DNA of 64,000 bases, from assembly GCF_019448255.1 (NCBI RefSeq), contig NZ_CP080410.1, forward strand, positions 2,108,001 through 2,172,000. The letters are read 5' to 3'. The notes below the pieces were generated by a model that saw only the letters and a list, made by a program, of their open reading frames with translations, had not been told where the DNA came from and searched no databases. Positions within the stretch are counted from its first letter, which is position 1; every line of letters begins with the position of its first letter. This document shows positions 7,703 through 16,388 of this stretch, piece by piece. Source of the DNA: Qipengyuania flava (lineage in GTDB: Bacteria > Pseudomonadota > Alphaproteobacteria > Sphingomonadales > Sphingomonadaceae). A program made the position numbers and the translations under genes.

Positions 7703-8251
7703 CTAAATCCTCACACGCTCCACCGCGCCGTCCGCGTTCCCGCCGTCAGCGTCCGGGTTCAGCTGCAGGAACTGGTAATTCAGCGCCGTCGCGAAGCAGA
7801 CCCAGGCGAGGTAGGGAATGAGCAGGACAGCGGCGAGCTTCCGCACGCGCCAGAACAGCGCCATCACCACCAGCAGCGACAGCACGATTGCGACCAGCAG
7901 GTACAGCGCCCCGCTGATCTGCTGCGCGCCGAAGAACACGTAGCTCCACGAGAGGTTCAGCACGAAGTGCACGGCGAATACCGAAAGCGCCGCCGTGCGC
8001 CCGCGCGCGCCCCAGGCCGAGGCGACCAGCGCAACCGACAGGCCGATCATGACGTAGAGGATGGTCCACACGATGCCGAACCACCTGGGCTCGGGATAGA
8101 TGCCAGGCTTTTCAAGCCCCTGGAACCAGGCCGTGTTGGGGCTGCCGAACATGCCGGAAAGGAACCCCAGAAGCACACACAGCGGCACCAGGAAAAGGGC
8201 CCAACGAAGGAAACTTGCGCGCAGCTGCCCGCGCGACGCCAGCATGTTCAT
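7703..8251 (-). CDS. tspO: TspO/MBR family tryptophan-rich sensory protein
   Basis: Integral membrane protein of 182 residues with five predicted helices. TspO proteins bind porphyrins and related ligands and, in photosynthetic alphaproteobacteria, influence pigment gene expression. Family wording is clear: LEKPGIYPEPRWFGIVWTILY after the first helix, FVLNLSWSYVFFG in the middle, and LIPYLAWVCFATALNYQF near the end. About twenty N-terminal residues precede the first helix. Its transcript would run into the hairpin array at 7437-7690. No photosynthesis genes lie nearby. Confidence 0.9.
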   Translation of the reverse strand: MNMLASRGQLRASFLRWALFLVPLCVLLGFLSGMFGSPNTAWFQGLEKPGIYPEPRWFGIVWTILYVMIGLSVALVASAWGARGRTAALSVFAVHFVLNLSWSYVFFGAQQISGALYLLVAIVLSLLVVMALFWRVRKLAAVLLIPYLAWVCFATALNYQFLQLNPDADGGNADGAVERVRI

Positions 8252-8352
8252 GCGAATACCCCGATTGCGATTCGTTTCCTGCGCCTTGTGACGAGGGCCC
8301 GGCCCTGTTGCAATGCGGCAAGGCCCGTTCGTCCCAAGGCGGTGCGGTCAGG

Positions 8353-9075
8353 TCAGAAGCGCAGCATCACCTTGCGCGCGAGGGCGGGCGATGCGGAGTG
8401 AACCGCTTTGAGTACCTTCACCATGCCGACATTGGCTTCCGCATGGCCCTTCTCCAGCGCATCGAGGATCTGCCGCGCGCATTCCTGCGGAGCCATCTTC
8501 TTGTTCGTCCGGCCGGCGGTCATCTGCGTGTCGACCACCGGCGGCAGCGCCTCGATCACCGCGACATTCGTATCGGCAAGCTGCGCACGAATGGCCTGCG
8601 TGTAGCTCCTGAGCGCCGCCTTGGTAGCGCAATAGACCGGCCCGCCCGCGCGCGGTGCAATCGCAAGTCCGCTGGTCACGTTGATGATCGCCGCCTCGGG
8701 CCGTTCCTTGAGGCGCGGCAGCAGCGCGGTGATCAGGCGGATCGGCGTGTTGAGATTGGCGTAGATGCAATCGTCGGCCGCGTCCGCATCGGGCGCTTCC
8801 TCGCGGAAATCATGGTCGACGCCCTGCCCCGCGTTGTTGATCAGCACATCGAGAGTGCGGCCGCCTAGCGCCTGCACGATCCGGTCCGCACCCAGCGGCG
8901 AATGCAGGTCCGCCTCGATCGCCTCGAACCCGGCCTTGCGCATCGCCTCCAGCTTCTTGAGCGAGCGGCCGGTGATGATCACCTCGGCGCCCTTGGCCTT
9001 GAGCTGGAGCGCCATCTGCTCGCCGATACCCGCCGTGCCTCCTGTGAGGAGCACGCGCTTGCCCGCCACCTCCAT
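8353..9075 (-). CDS. SDR family oxidoreductase
   Basis: Short-chain dehydrogenase/reductase of 240 residues. The NAD(P) Rossmann site reads LLTGGTAGIGEQMA, the next motif is NNAG, and the catalytic Ser and YxxxK appear as NVTSGLAIAP and VYCATKAAL. The substrate cannot be told; the wording resembles DltE-like SDRs of unknown substrate. The ATG at 9075 overlaps the stop of the upstream epimerase gene (TAATG), so the two are a coupled pair. An earlier in-frame start would lie inside that gene and is less likely. Confidence 0.85.
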   Translation of the reverse strand: MEVAGKRVLLTGGTAGIGEQMALQLKAKGAEVIITGRSLKKLEAMRKAGFEAIEADLHSPLGADRIVQALGGRTLDVLINNAGQGVDHDFREEAPDADAADDCIYANLNTPIRLITALLPRLKERPEAAIINVTSGLAIAPRAGGPVYCATKAALRSYTQAIRAQLADTNVAVIEALPPVVDTQMTAGRTNKKMAPQECARQILDALEKGHAEANVGMVKVLKAVHSASPALARKVMLRF

Positions 9076-10100
9076 TACGGCTTCACCACGCCGTGTTCGA
9101 TGAGGCTGCGTCCGCAATCGACGATGCTTTCTTCCTCGCTGCGGGTCTTCCAGCCGAGCCGCTCGAGCGCATGGCTCGCATCGACATGGCGGCTCTTGCC
9201 AAGCTCGCTCTTGATCGAGCGCACGCCCGCGTTGAACAGGCTGAGGACGGAGACCATCCAGTTGGGCATCACCTTGGTCGGCACCTTCTTCGTATGCTCG
9301 GCCGGCAGGCCGCGGCGCAGCGCCTCGCCCACTTCGATCATCCTGTAGAACTTGCCCGCGGCCAGGAACCGCTCACCCGCCAGCCCCGACTCTTCCAGGC
9401 ACCGCACATGCAGGTCCGCCACATCGCGCGTGTCGACGATGGCAAAACCGAGGTCAGGCGCCATCGGCATCGACCCGTTGAGCAATTGCTTCACCGCCTC
9501 GACCGAGGGGCTGAAGTCGGGATCGTCGACCGGGCCCAGCACCATCGCCGGGTTGACCGAGACGAATTCCATATCCCCGCCCTCGGCCGCCATCCAGTCG
9601 CGCGCGGCGCGCTCGGCGATGGTCTTCGACTTGACGTAAGGATAGACATCGGGGTGGCTGACATCGGTCCAGTCGCTCTCGTCGACGGTGTATTCCTTCT
9701 CGCTGCGGCCATAGGCGACCGCGGCCATGGAGCTCGTCTGGACGAAGCGTTTGACGCCCGCATCCCGCGCAAAGCGCAGCGCCCGCAGCGTGCCTTCGCG
9801 CGCGGGCACGATCATCTCGTTCTCGTCCTTGGGCGTGGAGGCCGCGATGGGCGAGGCGACATGCGCCACATGCGTGCAACCCGCGACCGCTTCGGCCCAG
9901 CCATCGTCGCTCATCAGCTCGGCCTCGAAGACCTTGAAACGGTCCTCGCCCGGATCGCCGACGCGGCTGCGCAGCAGCGCTTCGCTCTTCGCCTTGTTGC
10001 GGACGGTCGCATGGACGGTCCAGCCTTTCGCCAAGAGCTGGCGAATGAGCTCGCCTGCGATATAGCCCGTGCCCCCGGTTACCAGTACAGTGCCAGCCAT
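9075..10100 (-). CDS. NAD-dependent epimerase/dehydratase, dihydroflavonol reductase-like
   Basis: Extended SDR of 341 residues. Its Rossmann site VLVTGGTGYIAGELIRQL, the TSSMAAVAYG serine motif and the YPYVKSKTIAE catalytic Tyr/Lys place it with dihydroflavonol 4-reductase-like NADPH aldehyde or ketone reductases. The substrate is not deducible. It is the first gene of a two-gene unit with the SDR at 8353 and is divergent from the FAD oxidoreductase at 10175. The ATG at 10100 directly precedes the Rossmann motif, and upstream codons in the same frame belong to the divergent promoter region. Confidence 0.85.
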   Translation of the reverse strand: MAGTVLVTGGTGYIAGELIRQLLAKGWTVHATVRNKAKSEALLRSRVGDPGEDRFKVFEAELMSDDGWAEAVAGCTHVAHVASPIAASTPKDENEMIVPAREGTLRALRFARDAGVKRFVQTSSMAAVAYGRSEKEYTVDESDWTDVSHPDVYPYVKSKTIAERAARDWMAAEGGDMEFVSVNPAMVLGPVDDPDFSPSVEAVKQLLNGSMPMAPDLGFAIVDTRDVADLHVRCLEESGLAGERFLAAGKFYRMIEVGEALRRGLPAEHTKKVPTKVMPNWMVSVLSLFNAGVRSIKSELGKSRHVDASHALERLGWKTRSEEESIVDCGRSLIEHGVVKP

Positions 10101-10174
10101 CGGCCCGCTCCCCTTGTGTCTTTTGATGCAGGAGAGACTAGGCCGGTTGCGGCAGGCGAGCAACGGAGTCGCAA

Positions 10175-11278
10175 GTGAAGGCGGTCGATTTCCTCGTGGT
10201 GGGTGCCGGGATTGCCGGCCTCTCGGCAGCGGCGCGGCTGGCGCGGCATGGCGAGACCGTGGTGTGCGAGGCGGAAGCGGCGCCAGGCGTCCATTCCTCG
10301 GGCCGCAGCGCTGCTTTTGCGCATTTCGACATGGACAGCTGGCTGGTCCGCGCGCTGACGGCGGCGAGCATACCGCTGCTGGAAGAGCCGGGCGCGCGTC
10401 CACATCCGGCGCTGTTCCTGGCGCTCAAGGGGCAGGATGAGACGCTCGACGGGCTGGAGGCAAACTATCGCGAGTGGTCGGGCGATGTGCGGCGACTGTC
10501 GGTGGACGAGGCCCGCGAGCTTGTGCCAGTCCTGCGCGGGGATGCGATTGCCGGGGCGCTGCTCGATCCGGCTGGGCGCAAGCTCGACGCGCATGCGCTG
10601 CTCGAGACGCATCGCAAGGCGCTGGTCGCAGGTGGCGGACGGATTGCCGTCAAGGCGCCGGTGACGGCCCTGCATCACGACGGCAGCCGCTGGATCGTCG
10701 ACACTCGGGGGGAAAGCTTCGCCGCGCGGGTAGTGGTGAATGCTGCGGGGGCGTGGGTGGACGAGGTGGCGAGGCTCGTAGGCGTCGCGCCCATCGGCAT
10801 CCGTCCCTTGCGGCGCACGGTGATCACCTTCGACGTGAACGAAGACGTCTCCGCATGGCCCTTCACCAAGACGGTGGGCCCGGGCTTCTACATCGAGCCC
10901 GAAGGCAGCGGCCGCCTGCTCGCCTGCCCGATGGACGAACACCCGAGCGAGCCTTGCGACGCCCAGCCCGAGGAGGAGGACGTCGCCCTCGCCGCCTGGC
11001 GTGTGGAGGAAGTCACCACCCTCAACATCCCGCGCCTTGCGAGCAAATGGGCGGGCCTCAGGAGCTTTGCGCCCGATAGGCTGCCGGTGTGCGGGTTCGA
11101 CACGGAGGCGCCGGGCTTCTTCTGGCTGGCGGGCCAAGGCGGCTTCGGCTTGCAGACCTCGCCCGCGATGGCGTTGGCGGCGCAGGCGCTGGCGACGAGA
11201 AGCGAGTGGCCGGACGAATTGCGGGCTGTAGGGGTCGAAGCCGCCATGCTCTCGCCCCGCCGGTTGGAGCGCGCGTGA
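10175..11278 (+). CDS. FAD-dependent oxidoreductase, D-arginine dehydrogenase-like
   Basis: D-amino-acid-oxidase-type flavoprotein of 367 residues. The FAD site is VDFLVVGAGIAGLSAA at the N-terminus. HSSGRSAAF, NAAGAWVDEVA, WAGLRSFAPD and the C-terminal AMLSPRRL closely resemble Pseudomonas D-arginine dehydrogenase (DauA). It would oxidise a D-amino or imino acid to a 2-keto acid and pass electrons to a quinone. Substrate is inferred. The start is GTG at 10175 after CGGAG. The stop overlaps the ATG of the MOSC gene (TGATG), a coupled pair. Confidence 0.8.
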   Translation: MKAVDFLVVGAGIAGLSAAARLARHGETVVCEAEAAPGVHSSGRSAAFAHFDMDSWLVRALTAASIPLLEEPGARPHPALFLALKGQDETLDGLEANYREWSGDVRRLSVDEARELVPVLRGDAIAGALLDPAGRKLDAHALLETHRKALVAGGGRIAVKAPVTALHHDGSRWIVDTRGESFAARVVVNAAGAWVDEVARLVGVAPIGIRPLRRTVITFDVNEDVSAWPFTKTVGPGFYIEPEGSGRLLACPMDEHPSEPCDAQPEEEDVALAAWRVEEVTTLNIPRLASKWAGLRSFAPDRLPVCGFDTEAPGFFWLAGQGGFGLQTSPAMALAAQALATRSEWPDELRAVGVEAAMLSPRRLERA

Positions 11279-11820
11279 TGGGCGCGCAGGTGCTCGCGGT
11301 CGCCTCCGATGGCGCGCACAATTTCTCCAAGCAGGCCCGGGAGCGGATCGAGATCGTCGCCGGTCTCGGCGTGCGCGGCGATGCCCACTTGGGGGACCGC
11401 GTCCAGCATCGCTCGCGAGCCAGGGTCGATCCGACTCAGCCGAACCTGCGGCAGGTGCATCTCATCCACGCCGAGCTGTTTGACGAGCTTGCTGGCAAGG
11501 GCTTCTCGGTCCGCCCAGCGGATCTGGGCGAGAACATCACGACGCGCGGGATCGACCTGCTCGGCCTCGCGCGCGGCACTACCTTGCGTTTCGGATCGGG
11601 CGCGGAGCTGGAAGTCACGGGCCTGCGCAACCCCTGCGCGCAGATCGAAGCTTTCCAGAAGGGTTTGCTTGCTGCTGTCCTCGACAAGCGGCCCGATGGT
11701 ACGATCATCCGCAAATGCGGGATCATGGCCATTGCCCGCACGGGCGGGGTTATCCGCCCCGGCGATGCGATCGCGGTCGAGCCGCCGCCCCTGCCCCATC
11801 ACCCTCTCGAGAGGGTCTAG
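11278..11820 (+). CDS. MOSC domain-containing protein
   Basis: Protein of 180 residues resembling stand-alone MOSC domains, which bind a sulfur carrier or molybdenum cofactor. Family features are GLGVRGDAHLGDRVQHR near residues 30-46, VHLIHAELFDEL, LGENITTRGIDL, and the signature Cys in VTGLRNPCAQIEAF near residue 123. The start is the ATG that overlaps the stop of the D-arginine-dehydrogenase-like gene. The partner reaction is unknown. It converges on gor with a 10-base gap. Confidence 0.8.
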   Translation: MGAQVLAVASDGAHNFSKQARERIEIVAGLGVRGDAHLGDRVQHRSRARVDPTQPNLRQVHLIHAELFDELAGKGFSVRPADLGENITTRGIDLLGLARGTTLRFGSGAELEVTGLRNPCAQIEAFQKGLLAAVLDKRPDGTIIRKCGIMAIARTGGVIRPGDAIAVEPPPLPHHPLERV

Positions 11821-11830
11821 GAGCCGCGCG

Positions 11831-13183
11831 TCAGCGCATCAGCACCAGCTCTTCCGCCATGGTCGGGTGGATTGCCGTCGTCGCGTCGAAATCCTCTTTA
11901 GTGAGGCCGGCCTTCACCGCGATGGCGGCGGCCTGCATCATCTCGGCCGCTTCGGGCGCGATCATGTGGATGCCGACTATGCGGCCCGTGTCGCTGTCGC
12001 AGACCATCTTGAACAGGCTGCGTTCGTCGCGTCCGGCGAGTACGTTCTTCATCGGGCGGAAATCGGACAGGTAGACCTTCACGCTGCCGAGCTTGTTCTT
12101 GGCTTCGCCCTCGGTCATGCCGACCGCCGCAATCGGCGGGTGACTGAAGACCGCGCTCGGGATGCAGGAGTGATCGACCGCAATCGGCTCGTGCCCGCCA
12201 AAGACGGTGTCGGCAAAGGCCTGGCCTTCGCGGATCGCGACCGGGGTCAGCTGCACGCGGTCGGTCACATCGCCCACGGCGTAGATGTGGTCGACATTGG
12301 TCTTGGAGAAGCGGTCGACCTTGATCTCGCCCTTCTCACCCAGCTCGACGCCCGCGTTCTCCAGCCCCAGGCCTTCGGTGTTGGGCTTGCGGCCGGTGGC
12401 GAACATCACCTGGTCGACGATCTCCTCGTCGCAATCGGACAGCTTCACCTTGAAGCGGCCGTCCTCGGTCTTCTCGATGTATTCGAACACCGTGTTGAAC
12501 TTGAACTCGATGCCCTTTTTCAAGGAGATCAACAGCAGCCGTTCGCGCAGCGCCTCGTCATAGGAGCGCAGCAGCTGGTCGCCGCGATTGACCACGCAGA
12601 CCTTGCAGCCGAACTCGTTGAAGATGCCGGCGAATTCGTTGGCGATATAGCCGCCGCCCGCGATGATGATCTTCTTGGGCAGCTTTTCGAGATGGAACGC
12701 CTCGTTCGAGGTGATCGCGTGTTCGGCGCCCTTGCAGGTCGGCACCTGCGGGCGCGCGCCGGTGGCAATCAGGATGTGCTTGGCCGTCACGACCTTGCCG
12801 CTCGCCAGCGTGATCTCGTGCGGGCCGGTGATCTCGGCGCGTTCCTTGAACACGGTCACCTTGTGGTTTTCGAGCGTGTCGGTGTAGGCGCCCTCGAGCC
12901 GGTCGACATCCGCCAGCACGTTGTCGCGCAGGGTCTGCCAGTTGAAGCTCTTGCCCTCGACCTCCCAGCCGAAGCGTTTGCAGTCTTCCAAATCCTCGGC
13001 GAAATGCGCGCCGTAGACGAGCATCTTCTTCGGCACGCAGCCGCGGATGACGCAGGTGCCGCCCACGCGGTGCTCTTCCGCAATCGCGACCTTCGCCCCG
13101 TGGGCCGAGGACACGCGGCTGGCGCGCACGCCGCCCGATCCGGCGCCAATGGTGAAAAGGTCGTAGTCGTAAGTCTCGGACAT
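11831..13183 (-). CDS. gor: Glutathione-disulfide reductase
   Basis: FAD- and NADPH-dependent enzyme of 450 residues that reduces oxidised glutathione in the cytoplasm. The redox disulfide is Cys44/Cys49 in GGTCVIRGCVPKK. The FAD site is LFTIGAGSGGVRAS. The NADPH site IIAGGGYIANEFAG is followed by VNRGDQLLR, the arginine-containing segment expected for NADPH preference. The catalytic His-Glu pair is in HPTMAEELV at the C-terminus. Wording such as DVTDRVQLTPVA is typical of glutathione reductase rather than lipoamide dehydrogenase. The ATG at 13183 gives the normal length. Confidence 0.93.
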   Translation of the reverse strand: MSETYDYDLFTIGAGSGGVRASRVSSAHGAKVAIAEEHRVGGTCVIRGCVPKKMLVYGAHFAEDLEDCKRFGWEVEGKSFNWQTLRDNVLADVDRLEGAYTDTLENHKVTVFKERAEITGPHEITLASGKVVTAKHILIATGARPQVPTCKGAEHAITSNEAFHLEKLPKKIIIAGGGYIANEFAGIFNEFGCKVCVVNRGDQLLRSYDEALRERLLLISLKKGIEFKFNTVFEYIEKTEDGRFKVKLSDCDEEIVDQVMFATGRKPNTEGLGLENAGVELGEKGEIKVDRFSKTNVDHIYAVGDVTDRVQLTPVAIREGQAFADTVFGGHEPIAVDHSCIPSAVFSHPPIAAVGMTEGEAKNKLGSVKVYLSDFRPMKNVLAGRDERSLFKMVCDSDTGRIVGIHMIAPEAAEMMQAAAIAVKAGLTKEDFDATTAIHPTMAEELVLMR

Positions 13184-13262
13184 GCGGGCAGCTCCTCGGA
13201 TAGCGCGGGGGTGTTCGTAAGGAGCGCGCCAAAGATTACAAGCTAGCCAGAAACTTTCGCCC

Positions 13263-13301
13263 TGAAGCGGCATCCCCCCATAGGACAAGAGTGCCGCTTC
13301 A
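13263..13301. repeat. Perfect 10-base inverted repeat at a lipoprotein stop codon
   Basis: TGAAGCGGCA (13263-13272) and TGCCGCTTCA (13292-13301) are exact reverse complements with a 19-base loop. The right arm contains the stop codon and last codon of the lipoprotein gene at 13299. It could slow or end transcription on the minus strand, but no T run follows. Confidence 0.45.
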
Positions 13302-14261
13302 GCATCGAGCCAATAGCTTTTCGAGTGTTGCCGTTGTCCGCTCTTCTGGCTTGAGGCTCTCGAACGCAGTCGCCACCGAGCTTAGGCAGTTCGAGCGGTT
13401 CTTCGCCAGTTCCACGGACGAGTCGGCTACGCCACGAGCAAGGTTCTGGGCGGCTACACCAGTGCTGAAGCTTTTCCCAAGCCGTACGTTCGCACCGCTG
13501 TCCTGCCCAGCCGATCCGTTGATATCTCCAGAGAAGGTCCCAAAAACGGAAAGCGCATCATTTTGGCGCAGAGCGGTGCTGTTCTGAAGCGGCACGCTTT
13601 CCTCAAGCTTCTTCGCCAATTCCAAAAGACTCTGACGCCTCTCGTTCAAAGCCTGAAGTCGCCTTCCGGATTCCTGGCGCGAGCGCTCTACGGCGGTCTC
13701 CAAGCCAGCAAGACTGTCAGCCCGCGCCTTTTCCGTCCGATACTTTTCCTGGGCGTCCGGGGGCAGCTTACTGAAGTCGTCGCTCGCCTCGTCATACGCG
13801 AAGCTCTCGATGAAGCTCTTTGCAGCCTTCGCCTCAGTCAACTCCTTTTGCCTCGATTCCTCGTCGCTCAGCGCGGTTCTGTAGGCCGTATCCGCTTGCG
13901 AAATTTGCTCTTCCAACACGCGCGCTTCGGTTGCGATGCCGAGATACTTCTCACGATCGTTTTCCGTTACATCATTGGAGGTGCCGAATATCTTGGCTAT
14001 CTGTACCACGCTATCAACGCATCTGCTGAGGGCGTTGCCGGTTTGGTCATCGCACTTTCGCGCAACCGCGACCGGCACATAAGCCGCGTCCGTCAGGTCG
14101 ACACCGATCAGGATGCTGGCGCCCGGCGTTTCGGCAGAGCCGCTCTCCACATTCACCCCGACCTTCGCGGTCGACACGTAGACCAGCGGCACCTGATCGA
14201 CCGAGCTGCACCCGGTCACCGCCAGCGCGGCCAGCACCAATCCTGCTGCGTTCCTCTTCAT
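13299..14261 (-). CDS. Lipoprotein with coiled-coil region, unknown function
   Basis: Protein of 320 residues that I do not recognise. A lipoprotein signal is clear: MKRNAAGLVLAALAVTGC with the lipobox VTGC at residues 15-18. Residues about 110-230 are rich in Glu, Gln, Lys and Arg with heptad-like spacing and probably form a long coiled coil. The C-terminus ends in Cys. Base composition from the middle onward is visibly less GC-rich than the neighbours, which may mean recent acquisition. It starts one base after the stop of another small lipoprotein gene, so the two are probably co-transcribed. Confidence 0.7.
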   Translation of the reverse strand: MKRNAAGLVLAALAVTGCSSVDQVPLVYVSTAKVGVNVESGSAETPGASILIGVDLTDAAYVPVAVARKCDDQTGNALSRCVDSVVQIAKIFGTSNDVTENDREKYLGIATEARVLEEQISQADTAYRTALSDEESRQKELTEAKAAKSFIESFAYDEASDDFSKLPPDAQEKYRTEKARADSLAGLETAVERSRQESGRRLQALNERRQSLLELAKKLEESVPLQNSTALRQNDALSVFGTFSGDINGSAGQDSGANVRLGKSFSTGVAAQNLARGVADSSVELAKNRSNCLSSVATAFESLKPEERTTATLEKLLARC

Positions 14262-14262
14262 C

Positions 14263-14631
14263 TCACCCTCCCCTGCAAATCTGTCCGTCCTCGACGGCCT
14301 GGCCGAGCAACTCGGCGATCCTGCCCGCTTCCTCTTCATCGGGTTCGATCAGGATCAGCCGGCATTCTTCCGGATCCGAAACAGCCACGACGGTTTCGCG
14401 CGCGAAGCCCAGCGTCGCGCCGTTGCGTCCCGGGACGAGCCCGAAACCGCGCGCGGTGTAGGCGACCGTGGACGCATCCTCCGCCGGGAGGATACGCAAG
14501 ACACCGGGATAAGTGCGGGTAACGGTCGCCGGGCCATCGACGTTCACGACCGTGCATCCCGCGAGCGCGCAGGCAGCGCCCATCGCGCCAAGTGCACGCG
14601 CACGACGAAAGCCGTAATTGCCCCTGGCCAA
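14263..14631 (-). CDS. Small lipoprotein, unknown function
   Basis: Protein of 122 residues with a lipoprotein signal: arginine-rich N-terminus, then GAACALAGC with the lipobox Cys at residue 26. The remainder is short, acidic toward the end, and not recognised. The likely start is TTG at 14631, because GGGAGGGG lies just upstream and the basic n-region is needed; an internal ATG at 14583 would leave almost no signal peptide. It is immediately followed by the larger lipoprotein gene at 13299-14261, suggesting a two-gene envelope unit. Confidence 0.65.
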   Translation of the reverse strand: MARGNYGFRRARALGAMGAACALAGCTVVNVDGPATVTRTYPGVLRILPAEDASTVAYTARGFGLVPGRNGATLGFARETVVAVSDPEECRLILIEPDEEEAGRIAELLGQAVEDGQICRGG

Positions 14632-14711
14632 TCGCCCCTCCCCTTTGGCAGGAGAGACTAGCCATTGTGCGCGGTAAAGGTTTGGAAATTTACGCCATTT
14701 CGGCGGAGGGC

Positions 14712-16085
14712 TTATCGCCCGGAACGGCGTCGGTTGCGGTTGCGATTGCCTCCGGGCCGGCCGCCGCCGGGCTTGCCGCCGCCGCCGGCACCGTCGCGCT
14801 TGGGCGCGCCGGCGCGGCTCTGGTGCTTGTTCTTGGGCTTCGGCTTCTTGGCTGCACCGCCTGCGGGACGAACCTTGGGCTTGGCAAGACGCGGCTTCTG
14901 TTCGCGCTTCGTCGGGCCGACACCTTCGACCACCGCGCGGAAGTTGTCCGGTAGCGGCAGGCGCTCAAATTCGGCGTCGGTCTTCTTGCGGATGTCCTTG
15001 AGGTAATCGCGCTCGTCCTCTGCACAGAAGGCGATGGCGATGCCGTCCTTGCCGGCGCGCGCGGTCCGGCCGATGCGATGGACGTATTGCTCGGGCACGT
15101 TAGGCAGCTCGTAATTGATCACGTGGCTGACGCCCGGAATGTCGATCCCGCGCGCGGCCACGTCGGTCGCCACGAGGATCGGCGTGCGGGCCGAGCGGAA
15201 TTCGCCCAGCGCCCGCTCACGCTGGGGCTGCGACTTGTTGCCGTGGATGGCGTTGGCCGGAATGCCCTTCTGCGCCAGCTTTTTCACGATCCGGTCGCAG
15301 CCATGCTTGGTGCGCGCGAAGACCAGCACGCGCTCGAAATCGCCGGGCGTGTCGTGGCGTTCGGACAGGATCAGTTCGAGCAGCGTCTGCTTCTCGTCCT
15401 GCTGGACCATGAAGAGATACTGGTCGATCCGCTCGGCCGTCGTGCTCTCGGGCGTCACCGAGACATGCACCGGCGACTGGCAGTATTGCGCGGCGAGGTC
15501 CTTGATCGAGCGCGGCATGGTGGCGCTGAAGAACAGTGTCTGGCGTTCCTTGGGCACCAGCTGGCTGATGCGCTTGAGCGCATGGATGAAGCCGAGGTCG
15601 AGCATCTGGTCCGCTTCGTCGAGGACGAGGATTTCCACGCCGTCGAGCTTGAAGGCCTTCTGGTCGATAAGGTCGAGCAGGCGGCCCGGCGTCGCGACGA
15701 GGATGTCGGTGCCGCGGTGCAGCTTGTTGCGGTCCTTGTTTACGCTCGTACCGCCGACGATCGAATGCACCTTGAGGCCCGCGAGCGCGCCGTAATCCTT
15801 GGCGCTCTGGGCGATCTGGCCGGCCAGTTCGCGCGTCGGCGCAAGCACAAGCATGCGGCAGGACTTGAACGGCGTCTGCTTGTCCGCCTCGCGCAGCCGG
15901 TCGATGCTCGGCAGCATGAAGGCGGCGGTCTTGCCGGTGCCGGTCTGCGCGATGCCCATGAGGTCGCGCCCTTCGAGCACGGGCGGGATCGCCTGCGCCT
16001 GGATCGGCGTGGGTTCGGTGTAGCCCTTGAGGTCGAGGGCCTGGAGGACGGGCTGCGACAGCCCGAGGTCTGTAAACTGAGTCAT
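14712..16085 (-). CDS. DEAD-box RNA helicase (RhlE type)
   Basis: ATP-dependent RNA helicase of 457 residues. Visible in order are the Q motif (GYTEPTPIQAQAIP), motif I AQTGTGKT at 46-53, motif Ia APTRELAGQ, motif Ib ATPGRLLD, motif II LDEADQMLD, motif III SATMP, then in the second RecA domain ATDVAARGIDIP and HRIGRTARAG. The C-terminal 70 residues are a basic tail rich in Lys, Gly and Arg, typical of RhlE-type helicases in ribosome assembly or mRNA turnover. The ATG at 16085 is chosen over one five codons upstream because MTQFTDLGLS fits the family. Confidence 0.9.
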   Translation of the reverse strand: MTQFTDLGLSQPVLQALDLKGYTEPTPIQAQAIPPVLEGRDLMGIAQTGTGKTAAFMLPSIDRLREADKQTPFKSCRMLVLAPTRELAGQIAQSAKDYGALAGLKVHSIVGGTSVNKDRNKLHRGTDILVATPGRLLDLIDQKAFKLDGVEILVLDEADQMLDLGFIHALKRISQLVPKERQTLFFSATMPRSIKDLAAQYCQSPVHVSVTPESTTAERIDQYLFMVQQDEKQTLLELILSERHDTPGDFERVLVFARTKHGCDRIVKKLAQKGIPANAIHGNKSQPQRERALGEFRSARTPILVATDVAARGIDIPGVSHVINYELPNVPEQYVHRIGRTARAGKDGIAIAFCAEDERDYLKDIRKKTDAEFERLPLPDNFRAVVEGVGPTKREQKPRLAKPKVRPAGGAAKKPKPKNKHQSRAGAPKRDGAGGGGKPGGGRPGGNRNRNRRRSGR

Positions 16086-16301
16086 GATCACTCGCATAAA
16101 ACATGCGGCGCGCTCTCGGTTCCAAGGCGGAATCCGGGCGCGGTCGCGGAGGTTGTAACCACCCGCGTGAAAAGGGAAGTCTGGAAAAAATGGACCGAGG
16201 CGCGGCCGGGGCGATGGATGTATCGTCATCGCCGCTTCACGCTGGCTAGCGCGCTTCGATGGGCGTGCAGATGGGCCTGCGGGGGCCAGAAGTCAATTTG
16301 T

Positions 16302-16327
16302 TTCGCAGATGCGAACGATCATTTCGC
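16302..16327. promoter_or_regulatory. Candidate operator upstream of the NRAMP-like gene
   Basis: TTCGCAGATGCGAA (16302-16315) is a perfect 14-base palindrome, and a third half-site TTCGC follows at 16323-16327. The site lies 74 bases before the NRAMP-like start. The half-site TGCGAA resembles that of the Fur-like box at 19-35, so a metal-responsive repressor is possible but unproven. The rest of the 300-base gap (16086-16388) shows nothing else I can name. Confidence 0.35.
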
Positions 16328-16388
16328 TTGCGCGACCGGCAATTTCGGGCGCATCTTCGCCGCCGACGGAAGTTTGGGGGAACGACCG

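Noticed and set aside
7470-7706. Overlapping 76-78-codon frames on both strands of the hairpin array
   Set aside because: They arise from the palindromic sequence, lack ribosome sites and have biased, repetitive composition.
11309-13246. A 645-codon plus-strand frame
   Set aside because: It overlaps the MOSC gene out of frame and runs antisense to gor.
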